A stretch of 19,153 nt of DNA from Puniceicoccales bacterium (lineage in GTDB: Bacteria; Verrucomicrobiota; Verrucomicrobiia; Opitutales; JAIRKQ01), in contig JAITET010000057.1 in NCBI GenBank assembly GCA_031281895.1, forward strand, positions 1 to 19,153, written 5' to 3'. The stretch's first letter is position 1. Each line of letters opens with the position of its first letter. Made by a program: the position numbers and the translations under genes. A model generated the notes under the pieces. The model saw nothing but the letters and a program-made list of their open reading frames with translations, did no database searches and was not told the DNA's origin. Shown here piece after piece: positions 1 to 6,744 of this stretch.

Positions 1-155
1 ACAACATCTGCAAACATTTACTAATGCATACAACTTTGCTAAAAGGCTTAAGTCTATTAATGGCCTAACTCCCTACGATTTTATCATTCATTCTTGGAAA
101 AATAATCCCGATTCTTTCATAATTAATCCTCTCCATTACAATGCGGGACTATACA
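1..155 (+). mobile_element. IS481-family element, 3' end only (copy A)
   Basis: The left edge of the window carries the last part of an IS481-family insertion sequence. Frame 2 is open from the first base and gives the C-terminal end of an rve-type integrase: LQTFTNAYNFAKRL, then KSINGLTPYDF, then INPLHYNAGLYI and a stop. This pattern (GLTPYE/DF..W...P..F..NP.H...GL) is typical of IS481 transposase C termini. The element appears to end at 155 with ...ACTATACA, which read from the other strand starts TGTATAGTCCC, the usual TGT-type end of this family. The DDE core lies outside the window, so I cannot tell whether the full element is intact. About eight base differences separate it from copy B over their shared last 106 bases. 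Confidence 0.8.
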
Positions 156-160
156 TCTAG
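2..160 (+). pseudogene. IS481-family transposase, C-terminal part (partial at window edge)
   Basis: This is the partial coding sequence for the C-terminal ~52 residues of an IS481-type transposase, which would catalyse cut-and-paste or replicative transposition with an RNase H-fold DDE core (not visible here). The stop codon TAG at 158-160 is not within the element proper. It lies in the CTAG-containing hexamer TCTAGA that follows the terminus, so the target site supplies the stop. The gene could be intact upstream of the window. I list it as a fragment because only the tail is visible and IS5 sequence begins at its stop. Confidence 0.7.
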
Positions 161-161
161 A
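156..161. other. IS481 target-site hexamer TCTAGA
   Basis: The six bases immediately after the presumed end of IS481 copy A read TCTAGA. IS481 of Bordetella is known to insert at NCTAGN and duplicate it. The hexamer supplies the transposase stop codon, and the IS5 element then begins within it, at the TA of CTAG. Confidence 0.55.
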
Positions 162-175
162 GGGTGTCGTCAAAT
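160..175 (+). repeat. IS5 left terminal inverted repeat
   Basis: GAGGGTGTCGTCAAAT pairs with the right end at 973-988 with one mismatch, at position 4 of the repeat. Confidence 0.85.
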
Positions 176-215
176 ATAGAATAGACAATAAGGGGAAAAA
201 GATAATAGAAGGAGA

Positions 216-988
216 ATGGAGATAAAAGCACATAGGAGACATGACATATCGGATAAACTATGGAATAAAATGGAGAGGTTGTTGCCTGGAGTAAAAAGGA
301 AAAGTTGGCAGGCATGGCAGAGATAATCGACAGTTCATAAACGCAATATTTTGGATATTGCGGACTGGAGCACCGTGGAGAGATCTTCCCCCGGACCTTG
401 GAGATTGGAAAAATACCCACCGCAGATTCAGTCGCTGGAGAGACAGAGGTGTATGGGAGAAGTTGGTCGACAGTTTGTGTGGAGAACCGGATCTGGAGTG
501 GGTGATGATTGATTCCATGCACGTCAAAGTTCACCAGCATGGAACAGGAGCAAAGGGAGGCAACCAGGCCATGGCCCGCACAAAAGATGGCTCAACACGA
601 AACTTCATCTGGCCGTGGATAAAACTGGTCATCCGCTCAGAATCATTGCAACTGAAGGTACAGAATCGGATTGCAAACGGGCATTGGAGTTAACTTCATC
701 CCTAGACTCCAGATATGTTCTCGCCGATAAAGCCTACGATTCCGACGATATCATCCTTTCCCTTTTCTCTCGCGGCATCGTTCCTCTGATCCCTCCCAAG
801 ATCAACAGAAAATTTCAACGCCATTATGACAAAAATATCTACAAAAAACGACACCTCATTGAAAACTCCTTCCTCAAGGTTAAGGTATGGCGTTCTCTCG
901 CCACTAGGTATTTTAAAAACATTCGTTCGTCTCCGCTTTCCATGTTCGCTCCATCTCTCTATTCGCTGCTTAATTTGACGACACACTC
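216..988 (+). pseudogene. IS5-family transposase, frameshifted
   Basis: The coding region starts at ATG 216 behind a GAAGGAG ribosome site and reads ISDKLWNKMERLLPG. It then needs a +1 shift near 291-298, in a run of five A, to continue as KGKVGRHGRDNRQF, then ILRTGAPWRDLPPDLGDW. A second shift of -1 near 581-592 is needed to continue as TKLHLAVDKTGHPLRIIATE through to the C terminus. The DDE residues are in conserved context: D in MIDSMHVKVH, D in VLADKAYD, E in RHLIENSF. Several IS5 elements use a programmed shift between two overlapping frames, and the second site could be one. The first looks like a simple one-base insertion. No stop occurs before the right repeat, so the last frame reads through it and fuses in frame to the IS481 tail, ending at 1100. 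Confidence 0.8.
973..988 (-). repeat. IS5 right terminal inverted repeat
   Basis: The reverse complement reads GAGTGTGTCGTCAAAT, matching the left end with one mismatch. The flanking TA is at 989-990. Confidence 0.85.
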
Positions 989-1095
989 TAAATCGATTAA
1001 TGGCCTGACACCCTATGATTTTATCATTCATTCTTGGAAAAATAATCCTGTTCCTTTCATAATTAATCCTCTCCATTACAATGCGGGACTATACA
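989..1095 (+). mobile_element. IS481-family element, 3' end only (copy B)
   Basis: Immediately right of the IS5 end, the sequence resumes as an IS481 tail (KSINGLTPYDF...NPLHYNAGLYT) closely similar to copy A but with its own substitutions, so it is a different copy. Only about 107 bases remain. The rest of this element, expected left of the IS5, is missing and replaced by copy A. The terminus ...ACTATACA ends at 1095. The following hexamer CCTAGG provides the transposase stop at 1098-1100. Confidence 0.8.
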
Positions 1096-1101
1096 CCTAG
1101 G
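1096..1101. other. IS481 target-site hexamer CCTAGG overlapping the mlaF stop
   Basis: CCTAGG follows the end of IS481 copy B and fits the NCTAGN target of IS481. Because CTAG is palindromic, it holds TAG on both strands: 1098-1100 ends the transposase tail, and 1099-1097 on the minus strand ends mlaF. Confidence 0.6.
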
Positions 1102-1846
1102 TGATTTTTGTTCCCCTTGATAGGAAAGCTATAATGTTTTTGTCATTCGAAGACATTAAAAGTTCATGGGGCGTTCCCATTGCTGTAATTGTTTTCGATT
1201 CAATATCCAGGTAGATAGCTCGAGTTCCAATTGCGAAAATACTCGCAAGGTCATGGGTAACAATAACAACCGTAATTCCAAAACTTTCCTTAAGCTCTAG
1301 GATTAAATCATCCAGCCGTTTTGCAGAGACAGAATCAAGGCCGGCCGATGGTTCGTCGAAAAATAATATTTCCGGGTCAAGGGCTATGGCCCTTGCTAAG
1401 CCGGCACGTTTTTGCATACCACCGGAAATCTGTGATGGATAGAAATTTTCAAATCCTTTGAGCCCAACCAATGACAGTTTCAGGGCGACGATTTCTTCGA
1501 TTTCTTTCCCGTTCAAAGATGTATATGTTTCCAGTGGCAGTGCCACATTTTCTGCCAAAGTCATAGAACTCCACAGCGCACCACCCTGGTATAGTACCCC
1601 TATTTTTTCCCCATAAAAACCCGGGAGATTGATCATGGAATTGATATCTTTGCCATCGTAGAAAATTTTTTTGTGACTAACGGGCTTAAGTCCAAGCAAG
1701 TATTTTAACAGTGTACTCTTGCCACACCCACTTTGACCGATTATCAGGAAAATTTCCCCTTGCTGCACATCGAATGAAAGATTTCGCATGACCACATAAT
1801 TGTCGTAGTCCATATTTAGATTTTTGACTGATACTTTTGGCATCAT
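1097..1846 (-). CDS. mlaF: MlaF-type phospholipid ABC transporter ATP-binding protein
   Basis: This is the cytoplasmic ATPase of an Mla-type transporter, which moves phospholipids between inner and outer membranes. Visible motifs are Walker A GQSGCGKST (37-45), the Q-loop region YQGGALWSSMTLAENVALPL (from about residue 87), signature ISGGMQKR (from 141), Walker B LFFDEPSAGLD (from 162) and H-loop THD (198-200). The YQGGALFDSMT-like Q-loop stretch is characteristic of MlaF rather than other ABC ATPases. Its ATG overlaps the stop of mlaE by one base (TAATG), so the two are translationally coupled; a second ATG follows directly. At 249 residues it ends soon after the AFLSRG segment, shorter than E. 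coli MlaF (269). The stop codon lies in the IS481 target hexamer, so the insertion appears to have landed on the stop rather than cutting the gene. No MCE-domain gene (mlaD) is adjacent. Confidence 0.88.
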   Translation of the reverse strand: MMPKVSVKNLNMDYDNYVVMRNLSFDVQQGEIFLIIGQSGCGKSTLLKYLLGLKPVSHKKIFYDGKDINSMINLPGFYGEKIGVLYQGGALWSSMTLAENVALPLETYTSLNGKEIEEIVALKLSLVGLKGFENFYPSQISGGMQKRAGLARAIALDPEILFFDEPSAGLDSVSAKRLDDLILELKESFGITVVIVTHDLASIFAIGTRAIYLDIESKTITAMGTPHELLMSSNDKNIIAFLSRGTKIT

Positions 1847-3009
1847 TACATTCCAAGCAAAGAAAATATTACCGCAAAAATTGCGTCCATTATGATTATA
1901 GCTGTGATACTTGTTACAACAGCTGTCGTTGTTGTCAATCCAACATCCTCGGCACTATGTCTACATTGAAGTCCTTTCTGACATCCAATTGCCGCAATAA
2001 AAAATCCAAAAAAGCAACTTTTGACTATCCCGACGAAAAAATCATTTAGGCAAACGGCTTTTGCCGTTTGTGTACAATAGCGAACAATGGTCAAATCCGT
2101 TGCAGATACTGCAGTACATAGCCCTCCCAGGATCCCTATGAAGGAGGAAAATATGCATAGCAAAGGCATCATCAATGTTAATGCTATGACTCGTGGCAAA
2201 GCGAGAAAATTTATGATAGAAAATCCTGCCGTTTGCAGTGCATCGACTTCGTCATTGACCATCATCGTCCCTATGGTCGCAGCGAATGCTGCCCCCGTAC
2301 GACCAGACATTATAATACCGGTCATAATGCATCCCATTTCGCGCATCATGGCAATTCCAACCAGGTCTGCCACGTAAATATTTGCCCCAAATTGCGATAG
2401 TTGCAAAACGCTGACAAACGCTATTATGAGACCCACCAGAAAACTTATCAAAAAAACAATGGGTAACGCTTTTACTCCAACATCTTGTAACATCAGGGCA
2501 AATTCTCGGCTACGAATTTTTACCTTGCCCCTCACAAAAAATACTATTCCTGTCAATAACTTTCCTACAAAACCTAGAAAGGTTTTTAGGCTAAAAAAAA
2601 CTAACAACCCAACACGGCCAACAAATTCAAAAATCGTAGGTTTCCTTTGGCTAACAGGCGATGTGGTTCTGACAGGAGAAGTTTTAGATAGTTCTATCAG
2701 TCTGCGTATACCCGTGGGGACGTTATCTATGTCAATGGTTAAATTTTTAGATTTACAGGAATCTAAAATGCGTATTAAAAAGTTGATCAAGGCGGAATCC
2801 CAACTCTTTAAATCTACGAATTTTAGATCAACTCTTTGAATGGAAGGTTTTGATAATATTGTTTCAATGAATTCCTCGGCGTGGGGATGTTTTTCATAGA
2901 TGCTCCAGGTACCAGAAATAGAAATAATGGCGATAGTTTCGTTTCCTAGTTTTAACTCGGCAATTCCTGTCATATCTTTTAAAAGAAACCTTTTTCCTGA
3001 GGAAAACAA
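1846..3009 (-). CDS. mlaE: MlaE-family lipid ABC permease with N-terminal STAS (MlaB-like) domain
   Basis: This is the integral membrane component of the Mla-type lipid transporter. Residues ~12-110 form a STAS-like domain (hydrophobic strands, then VDLKFVDLKSWDSALINFL), equivalent to the separate MlaB protein of E. coli. Residues ~125-387 are an MlaE/YrbE permease with several hydrophobic helices and the conserved stretch REMGCIMTGIIMSGRTGAAF, plus EVDAL(Q)TAG and LALPRVIAL. Length (387) fits a STAS-MlaE fusion; the permease alone is ~260. It precedes mlaF with a one-base overlap. The start is uncertain. The longest reading begins at TTG 3009, which directly abuts an AGGAG with no spacing. 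ATG 2973 (MTGIAEL) is an alternative with a weaker ribosome site but still keeps the whole STAS domain. Confidence 0.87.
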   Translation of the reverse strand: MFSSGKRFLLKDMTGIAELKLGNETIAIISISGTWSIYEKHPHAEEFIETILSKPSIQRVDLKFVDLKSWDSALINFLIRILDSCKSKNLTIDIDNVPTGIRRLIELSKTSPVRTTSPVSQRKPTIFEFVGRVGLLVFFSLKTFLGFVGKLLTGIVFFVRGKVKIRSREFALMLQDVGVKALPIVFLISFLVGLIIAFVSVLQLSQFGANIYVADLVGIAMMREMGCIMTGIIMSGRTGAAFAATIGTMMVNDEVDALQTAGFSIINFLALPRVIALTLMMPLLCIFSSFIGILGGLCTAVSATDLTIVRYCTQTAKAVCLNDFFVGIVKSCFFGFFIAAIGCQKGLQCRHSAEDVGLTTTTAVVTSITAIIIMDAIFAVIFSLLGM

Positions 3010-3049
3010 CTCCTAGATGGGGAGTAAAATCTCCTAACAATTCCCAATA

Positions 3050-3078
3050 AAAATATACAAGTATTATGCAAAAAGCAA
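3050..3078 (-). promoter_or_regulatory. Possible sigma70-like promoter for mlaEF
   Basis: On the minus strand, TTGCTT (3078-3073) and TATTTT (3055-3050) are separated by 17 bases, about 40 bases upstream of the mlaE start. Each box matches the consensus only partly, and the region is AT-rich, so this could be chance. Confidence 0.25.
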
Positions 3079-3285
3079 TTTAAAAAGAAGGAAGCAAAGT
3101 CCCATTTAAATGAAGTAAAATGCTGATTCTATGAAGAATTATCGTGCCAATCTTTTCGGCCGCCATGTCTATTTTTAGACTTGACATCAAAGATAATATT
3201 TAATTTTCTCGGAAATTTCAATGAATGTTCTAAGTTATGTTAAATCATTGAGCAGGCAAAAAGTTACCATACATCGAAGGAGACC

Positions 3286-4272
3286 ATGAAAAAATCCGAA
3301 ACGATAAAAATTGTTTTATTCCTGATTTTATTTGTTGTCCCAACGTGTGTATACTGTTTCAGCGAAATGCAAAAAGGGGACATTTTCCAGGTAAAAAAAA
3401 ATCACTATGTTCCAATATTTAACGATGATGTTACAAATTTGACCCATAAAAGTGGTCCCAGAGGAAGCTGTTGCGATACTCTTGATATCGTACTGCTGCC
3501 ATTGTCTACGATCCGGATCGTAGAGATGGGGGAAAGTGAAAATATCGAGGTTGAATATTGTGTAAGCGAAACAATCCGGGGAATAGGATTTACCCATGTA
3601 AATTTTATTAGAAATTCGATGACTCCGTTAAAAGGTGAATTTTGGAAGGTAGCATTGCAAAACAAACGTTATCCGTTGAGCCTACGAGAGTTCCGGAAGG
3701 CATGTTACAGATGTGTAAGCGAGAAAACTCCATACTGTATTGGAGCGAGTAATTTTGACAAGATCGATCTAAATGAAATGTATTCATTTAGTAAAAGAAA
3801 AAACGATTCTTTACAAAGTGAAGAATATAAACTCTGTGGATTCGATGGATTTGGATTTCTATATTTTGTGTCAAACGGAACTTTGGGGCGTGAGTCAGAC
3901 GATTTAAGCACAATGGGAGAAAAGCTATTCGTATTCAATACCAAAAGAGAATACTCTTTCAGAGAGAAAAAATCAGTTTTAAAACTCATGCGAGATTCTG
4001 ATTATATCCTTATACATCGCAAAAAAAAAGGATCCAATAGAAAATCATGGTATGTGGCAATGTCATTCAATGATGGTTTTCTAGAATTTAAGGGGAAAAA
4101 ACACGGCATTGTTTTTACAGAAAAAGAATCCACTGTGAAGAGGTTAGATGTGCTATTAAAGAAAGCTCTATTGGCCGGAAGTGATTTGTTCATTATGCGT
4201 TGGCATCCTGAATTAAAGGCGATACTCGACCCAAGAGAAGCTGTCATTGATCGGAAAATGCCTTTACATTAG
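3286..4272 (+). CDS. Exported cysteine-rich protein, NlpC/P60-like without catalytic residues
   Basis: I do not recognise an exact family. Residues 1-24 are a signal peptide (MKKSETIK, then a hydrophobic stretch ending CVYC). Residues ~28-110 could be an SH3-like domain. Residues ~150-275 follow the layout of an NlpC/P60 peptidase: PYCIGAS near the start, CGFDGFGFLYFV (184-195) where active enzymes have DCSGLV, GTLGRESDDLSTMGEKL (198-214) where they have GT..PR.s..Q...G, then DYILIHRKKK and SWYVAMSFNDGFLEF where they have GDLI... and HVGIYLG...IHA. The catalytic Cys and His are therefore replaced, suggesting a non-enzymatic relative that may bind cell-wall or other ligands. It has about nine cysteines, unusual enough to suggest disulfides. 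ATG 3286 follows AAGGAG closely. Its TAG stop overlaps the degenerate end of an IS481 remnant. The NlpC relation is inference from the motif layout. Confidence 0.7.
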   Translation: MKKSETIKIVLFLILFVVPTCVYCFSEMQKGDIFQVKKNHYVPIFNDDVTNLTHKSGPRGSCCDTLDIVLLPLSTIRIVEMGESENIEVEYCVSETIRGIGFTHVNFIRNSMTPLKGEFWKVALQNKRYPLSLREFRKACYRCVSEKTPYCIGASNFDKIDLNEMYSFSKRKNDSLQSEEYKLCGFDGFGFLYFVSNGTLGRESDDLSTMGEKLFVFNTKREYSFREKKSVLKLMRDSDYILIHRKKKGSNRKSWYVAMSFNDGFLEFKGKKHGIVFTEKESTVKRLDVLLKKALLAGSDLFIMRWHPELKAILDPREAVIDRKMPLH

Positions 4273-4402
4273 ATATCCAGTTCCATATTATGATGGAGAG
4301 GATTAATTGTGAAAGAATCAGGATTATTTTTCCAGGAATTAAGGATAAATTCGTAGGGTGTCAGACCATTAGTCGATTTAAGCCTTTTGATAAAGTTGCA
4401 TG
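4269..4402 (-). mobile_element. Decayed IS481-family 3' end (copy C)
   Basis: Read on the minus strand, this segment gives NFIKRLKSTNGLTPYEF, then ILNSWKNNP, then INPLHHNMELDI and stop, clearly homologous to IS481 tails A and B but far more diverged (nine differences in the last 28 bases against copy A by my alignment). Similarity fades left of about 4400, in the transposase N-terminal direction. The terminus sits on the stop of the convergent gene at 3286-4272: that gene's TAG is 4270-4272 and the transposase TAA is 4271-4269. The hexamer is ATTAGA, a likely decayed NCTAGN site. This is an older insertion than A or B. Bases 4403-4477 hold nothing I recognise. Confidence 0.75.
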
Positions 4403-4477
4403 TAATATAGTCATCTTCATGGAAAATACATGCCTTTTTTAACTACAACGACTATAGTTCCCGTGAGGAAAGATCGA

Positions 4478-4924
4478 TCAAAAAGGTTGATGTATCGGTC
4501 GAATGCAAATTGTCCTGGAAAAATCATTATTCATTGAAAACATGACCTTGAAAGTGCACATTTCTAAGAAATTGTATAGCCGCTCTGGCCATTCCACGAC
4601 CAAACAGTATGGCGGGACTAGAAAATCATTAAGCATTAATGCTTCCGTTGCTTGTTCGGATCCATCGAGGCGGTAAGCATCGATGTGTAAAAGAAAAACA
4701 TTGGATGAATAGATGTTTAGAATGTTAAACGATGGGCTACGAACAGTATCGGATATGCCAAGTCCATGGGCTAGTCCACCGACAAATGTTGTTTTCCCCA
4801 TACCAAGATCACCGATTAGGGCAATGGATGAGTTGTGGGGCAACAATTTGGCAAAATCTATGGCTAAATTTCGCGTATCTTTTTCAGTTTTGCAGATTAT
4901 ATCTATGTCAAACAGCCGAGACAT
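4478..4924 (-). CDS. tsaE: tRNA threonylcarbamoyladenosine biosynthesis ATPase TsaE
   Basis: TsaE is the small P-loop ATPase that works with TsaB, TsaC and TsaD to install t6A at position 37 of ANN-decoding tRNAs. Visible motifs are Walker A GDLGMGKTT (about 38-46), the switch-like stretch VRSPSFNILNIY (the family usually has SPTF), the HIDAYRLDG segment, and VVEWPERL near residue 109. Length (148) is normal for the family. It is the last gene of a tight minus-strand run and overlaps the end of the upstream CPBP gene by 17 bases, so it is probably co-transcribed and may depend on translational coupling. TsaB and TsaD are not in the window. Confidence 0.92.
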   Translation of the reverse strand: MSRLFDIDIICKTEKDTRNLAIDFAKLLPHNSSIALIGDLGMGKTTFVGGLAHGLGISDTVRSPSFNILNIYSSNVFLLHIDAYRLDGSEQATEALMLNDFLVPPYCLVVEWPERLYNFLEMCTFKVMFSMNNDFSRTICIRPIHQPF

Positions 4925-5720
4925 GTGTATCCCAAAGTAGCCCGGTGATGGTTATTGCATTAAATAATGCATGCACCAACATCGGTTCACGTATGTCGGC
5001 ACTGTGTTCATAGATTTGAATCAAGCATATGCTAAACGTAAATAGTCCAGCAAATGCCAGCAAATTCCAATGTACCAATGCAAAAATAAATGAGGTGAAG
5101 CCAGCTGCCATAAACTTACCCCTTCGCCCTTTCAACGTCCTATATATAAATCCGCGGAAAATTATTTCTTCTAAAATGGGGGCAATGGCGACTGCCGTAA
5201 CCACGCGAATGACCGTCACAAAAGGATCTCTGGAGTGAGAAAATGATTGAATAATGTCTTGTGAGGTAAAATCGACAGGTATCCCCAAAGAATGTATAAG
5301 CTGCAAAAAAGCACCCCATAGGAAGTTGGTTCCCCAAAATACTGGTAGGGTCAGTCCCAGGTTATAGATTGCCGATTTCAACGTACCGATGAATGGTCCC
5401 GTCCCCTGCAAAATTTCTCTGTTAACCCCATGGAGAAATTTGATAGCTGCCCACATAAGAATTAGTGATGTTAGACATAATATTATCACGGATATGGTTT
5501 CTGTTTTTTCAAATTTTAAGGCTTTAGCAACCGACCACAGCAATATTTGGGAAGCTCCACCAAGTATCTCAAAAAAAATACCGATACGGATAAATTTCCA
5601 CGTACTAATATTTAAAGCTTTTACTCCAATGTCTTCGTCGGGTTGATTATTGAGCCTATGTAACACACAGGTAATAATAAATGTTGGTATGTAGATTTTT
5701 ATGAAGGATCCCATAGGCAT
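4908..5720 (-). CDS. CPBP-family intramembrane metalloprotease
   Basis: This is a polytopic membrane protein of the CPBP (CAAX-protease/bacteriocin-processing, Abi) family. Members are glutamate/histidine intramembrane proteases related to eukaryotic Rce1; bacterial substrates are mostly unknown. The three family motifs are present: LEEIIFRGF (Glu184, Glu185, Arg189), FIFALVHWN (His217), and VHALFNAI (His250, Asn254). Hydrophobic helices run from residue ~8 and between ~45 and 265. Length 270 is typical. The start at 5720 has no clear ribosome site; ATG 5714 is equally possible. It lies 29 bases after the gspE-like gene and overlaps tsaE by 17 bases. A second, distinct CPBP protein is encoded at 10234-11172. 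Confidence 0.85.
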   Translation of the reverse strand: MPMGSFIKIYIPTFIITCVLHRLNNQPDEDIGVKALNISTWKFIRIGIFFEILGGASQILLWSVAKALKFEKTETISVIILCLTSLILMWAAIKFLHGVNREILQGTGPFIGTLKSAIYNLGLTLPVFWGTNFLWGAFLQLIHSLGIPVDFTSQDIIQSFSHSRDPFVTVIRVVTAVAIAPILEEIIFRGFIYRTLKGRRGKFMAAGFTSFIFALVHWNLLAFAGLFTFSICLIQIYEHSADIREPMLVHALFNAITITGLLWDTHVSAV

Positions 5721-5749
5721 TTAAAAAATTGCCATGGAAAGTAGTTTAG

Positions 5750-6742
5750 TCAAGCGTTAGTAACGGAAATAATTGGTTTGTTTAACTTGATTGCGTCCCG
5801 CATGGCACCATCGATAAACAGTGCATCGAATTTTGCAAAACGTTTGAAGTTTATCGGCGAAAGTATGGGTTGGTCCAACGATTGATCGAGCTTTTCCAGC
5901 CACTGACATACAACGCATCGCAATGCTTCCGCGATTAGGGCCCTGTCTACTCCCAAATCAAGCAATCTAGGGATTGCTCCAATGGCATCATTGGCATGCA
6001 ATGTTGCTAAAACGCAATGCCCGGTAATTGCTGCCCGAATTGCAAGTTCCGCCGTTTCTTTGTCACGAATTTCACCGACAAATATTACGTCGGGGTCATG
6101 GCGTAGGAAAGCACGCAGAGCACATGAGAAAGAGAATCCGATTGTAATATTAATATTGCTTTGGGAAATTCCATCCATGCGTTGTTCGACGGGTTCTTCG
6201 CAGGTCAAAATATTTATCTCATCGTTTTTTATTTCACGTAATAGGCTATACAGGGTGGTCGACTTGCCACATCCCGTAGGACCAACAAATAATGTTAGTC
6301 CGCTTTGATGGGTAATGTTTTTTAGAAAATTTCTCAATTCATCGTAATCGTGCATTAGGTTGTCCAGGGCAAAAATATCGGCATAGTTATTCAATATGCG
6401 CAGTACGACACTTTCGCCATACTGGGTCGGCAAACATGATACGCGAAATTCAATCTCCTTTCCATTGATTAGGTGCAAGATACTACCATCTTGAGGTAAT
6501 CTGGTTTCGGAGATATTGAGGTTGGCCAACACTTTTAGGCGGGAAAGTGTGGGTTTGGCAATTTCTTCCGTGTAATTTTCAAGGGTTACCAAATCCCCAT
6601 CTATGCGATAGCGTATTACAAATTTGCCATCAAAAGTTTCAAAGTGAATATCGGAAGCGTGTAAATCGACCGCTTCACCCAAGGTTTTATCTACGAATCG
6701 AGCGATGGGACTATCCTTTTGAAAAATTACGCTATCCCTCAT
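5750..6742 (-). CDS. Compact GspE/PilB-type secretion or pilus assembly ATPase
   Basis: This is a hexameric AAA-like ATPase of the type II secretion/type IV pilus family, acting at the cytoplasmic face of the inner membrane. It begins almost directly at the N2 domain (ASDIHFE at 29-35; the RLPQDG and RVS..PT..GES stretches). Then come Walker A GPTGCGKSTT (154-163), an Asp-box region EEPVEQRMDGISQ, Walker B DVIFVGEIRD (218-227) and the His box TGHCVLATLHAND (240-252). All key nucleotide-site residues are present. At 330 residues it is far shorter than GspE or PilB (about 500-570). The N1 domain that docks to GspL/PilC partners is absent, and the usual tetracysteine zinc site near the C terminus is reduced to one CVVC, with no second pair. 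It starts two bases after psd. No other secretion or pilus gene is in the window. Confidence 0.83.
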   Translation of the reverse strand: MRDSVIFQKDSPIARFVDKTLGEAVDLHASDIHFETFDGKFVIRYRIDGDLVTLENYTEEIAKPTLSRLKVLANLNISETRLPQDGSILHLINGKEIEFRVSCLPTQYGESVVLRILNNYADIFALDNLMHDYDELRNFLKNITHQSGLTLFVGPTGCGKSTTLYSLLREIKNDEINILTCEEPVEQRMDGISQSNINITIGFSFSCALRAFLRHDPDVIFVGEIRDKETAELAIRAAITGHCVLATLHANDAIGAIPRLLDLGVDRALIAEALRCVVCQWLEKLDQSLDQPILSPINFKRFAKFDALFIDGAMRDAIKLNKPIISVTNA

Positions 6743-6744
6743 TG

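Larger units (their letters stand above)
160..988 (+). mobile_element. IS5-family (IS427-like) insertion sequence, 829 bp
   Basis: This element has near-perfect terminal inverted repeats: GAGGGTGTCGTCAAAT at the left end, and the reverse complement of GAGTGTGTCGTCAAAT at the right, one mismatch in 16. It is flanked on both sides by the dinucleotide TA (158-159 and 989-990), the usual duplication of the IS427 group. Length and gene content (one transposase with residues ISDKLW, TGAPWRDLPP, GAKGGNQ and RHLIEN) match the family. The transposase frame is broken in two places, so this copy is probably not autonomous. Its two flanks come from different IS481 copies, which suggests the element took part in a recombination event. 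Confidence 0.85.

Noticed and set aside
702..1076. Long minus-strand reading frame across the IS5 and IS481 tail
   Set aside because: It lies antisense to the recognisable transposase, and its translation has no family features; treated as a shadow.
3167..3180. Small hairpin GTCTA-TTTT-TAGAC
   Set aside because: A five-base AT-rich stem with no T tail; likely chance.
3181..3209. TTGACA at 3181 as a promoter for the exported protein
   Set aside because: TA-rich boxes lie only 8-12 bases downstream, outside the usual spacing.
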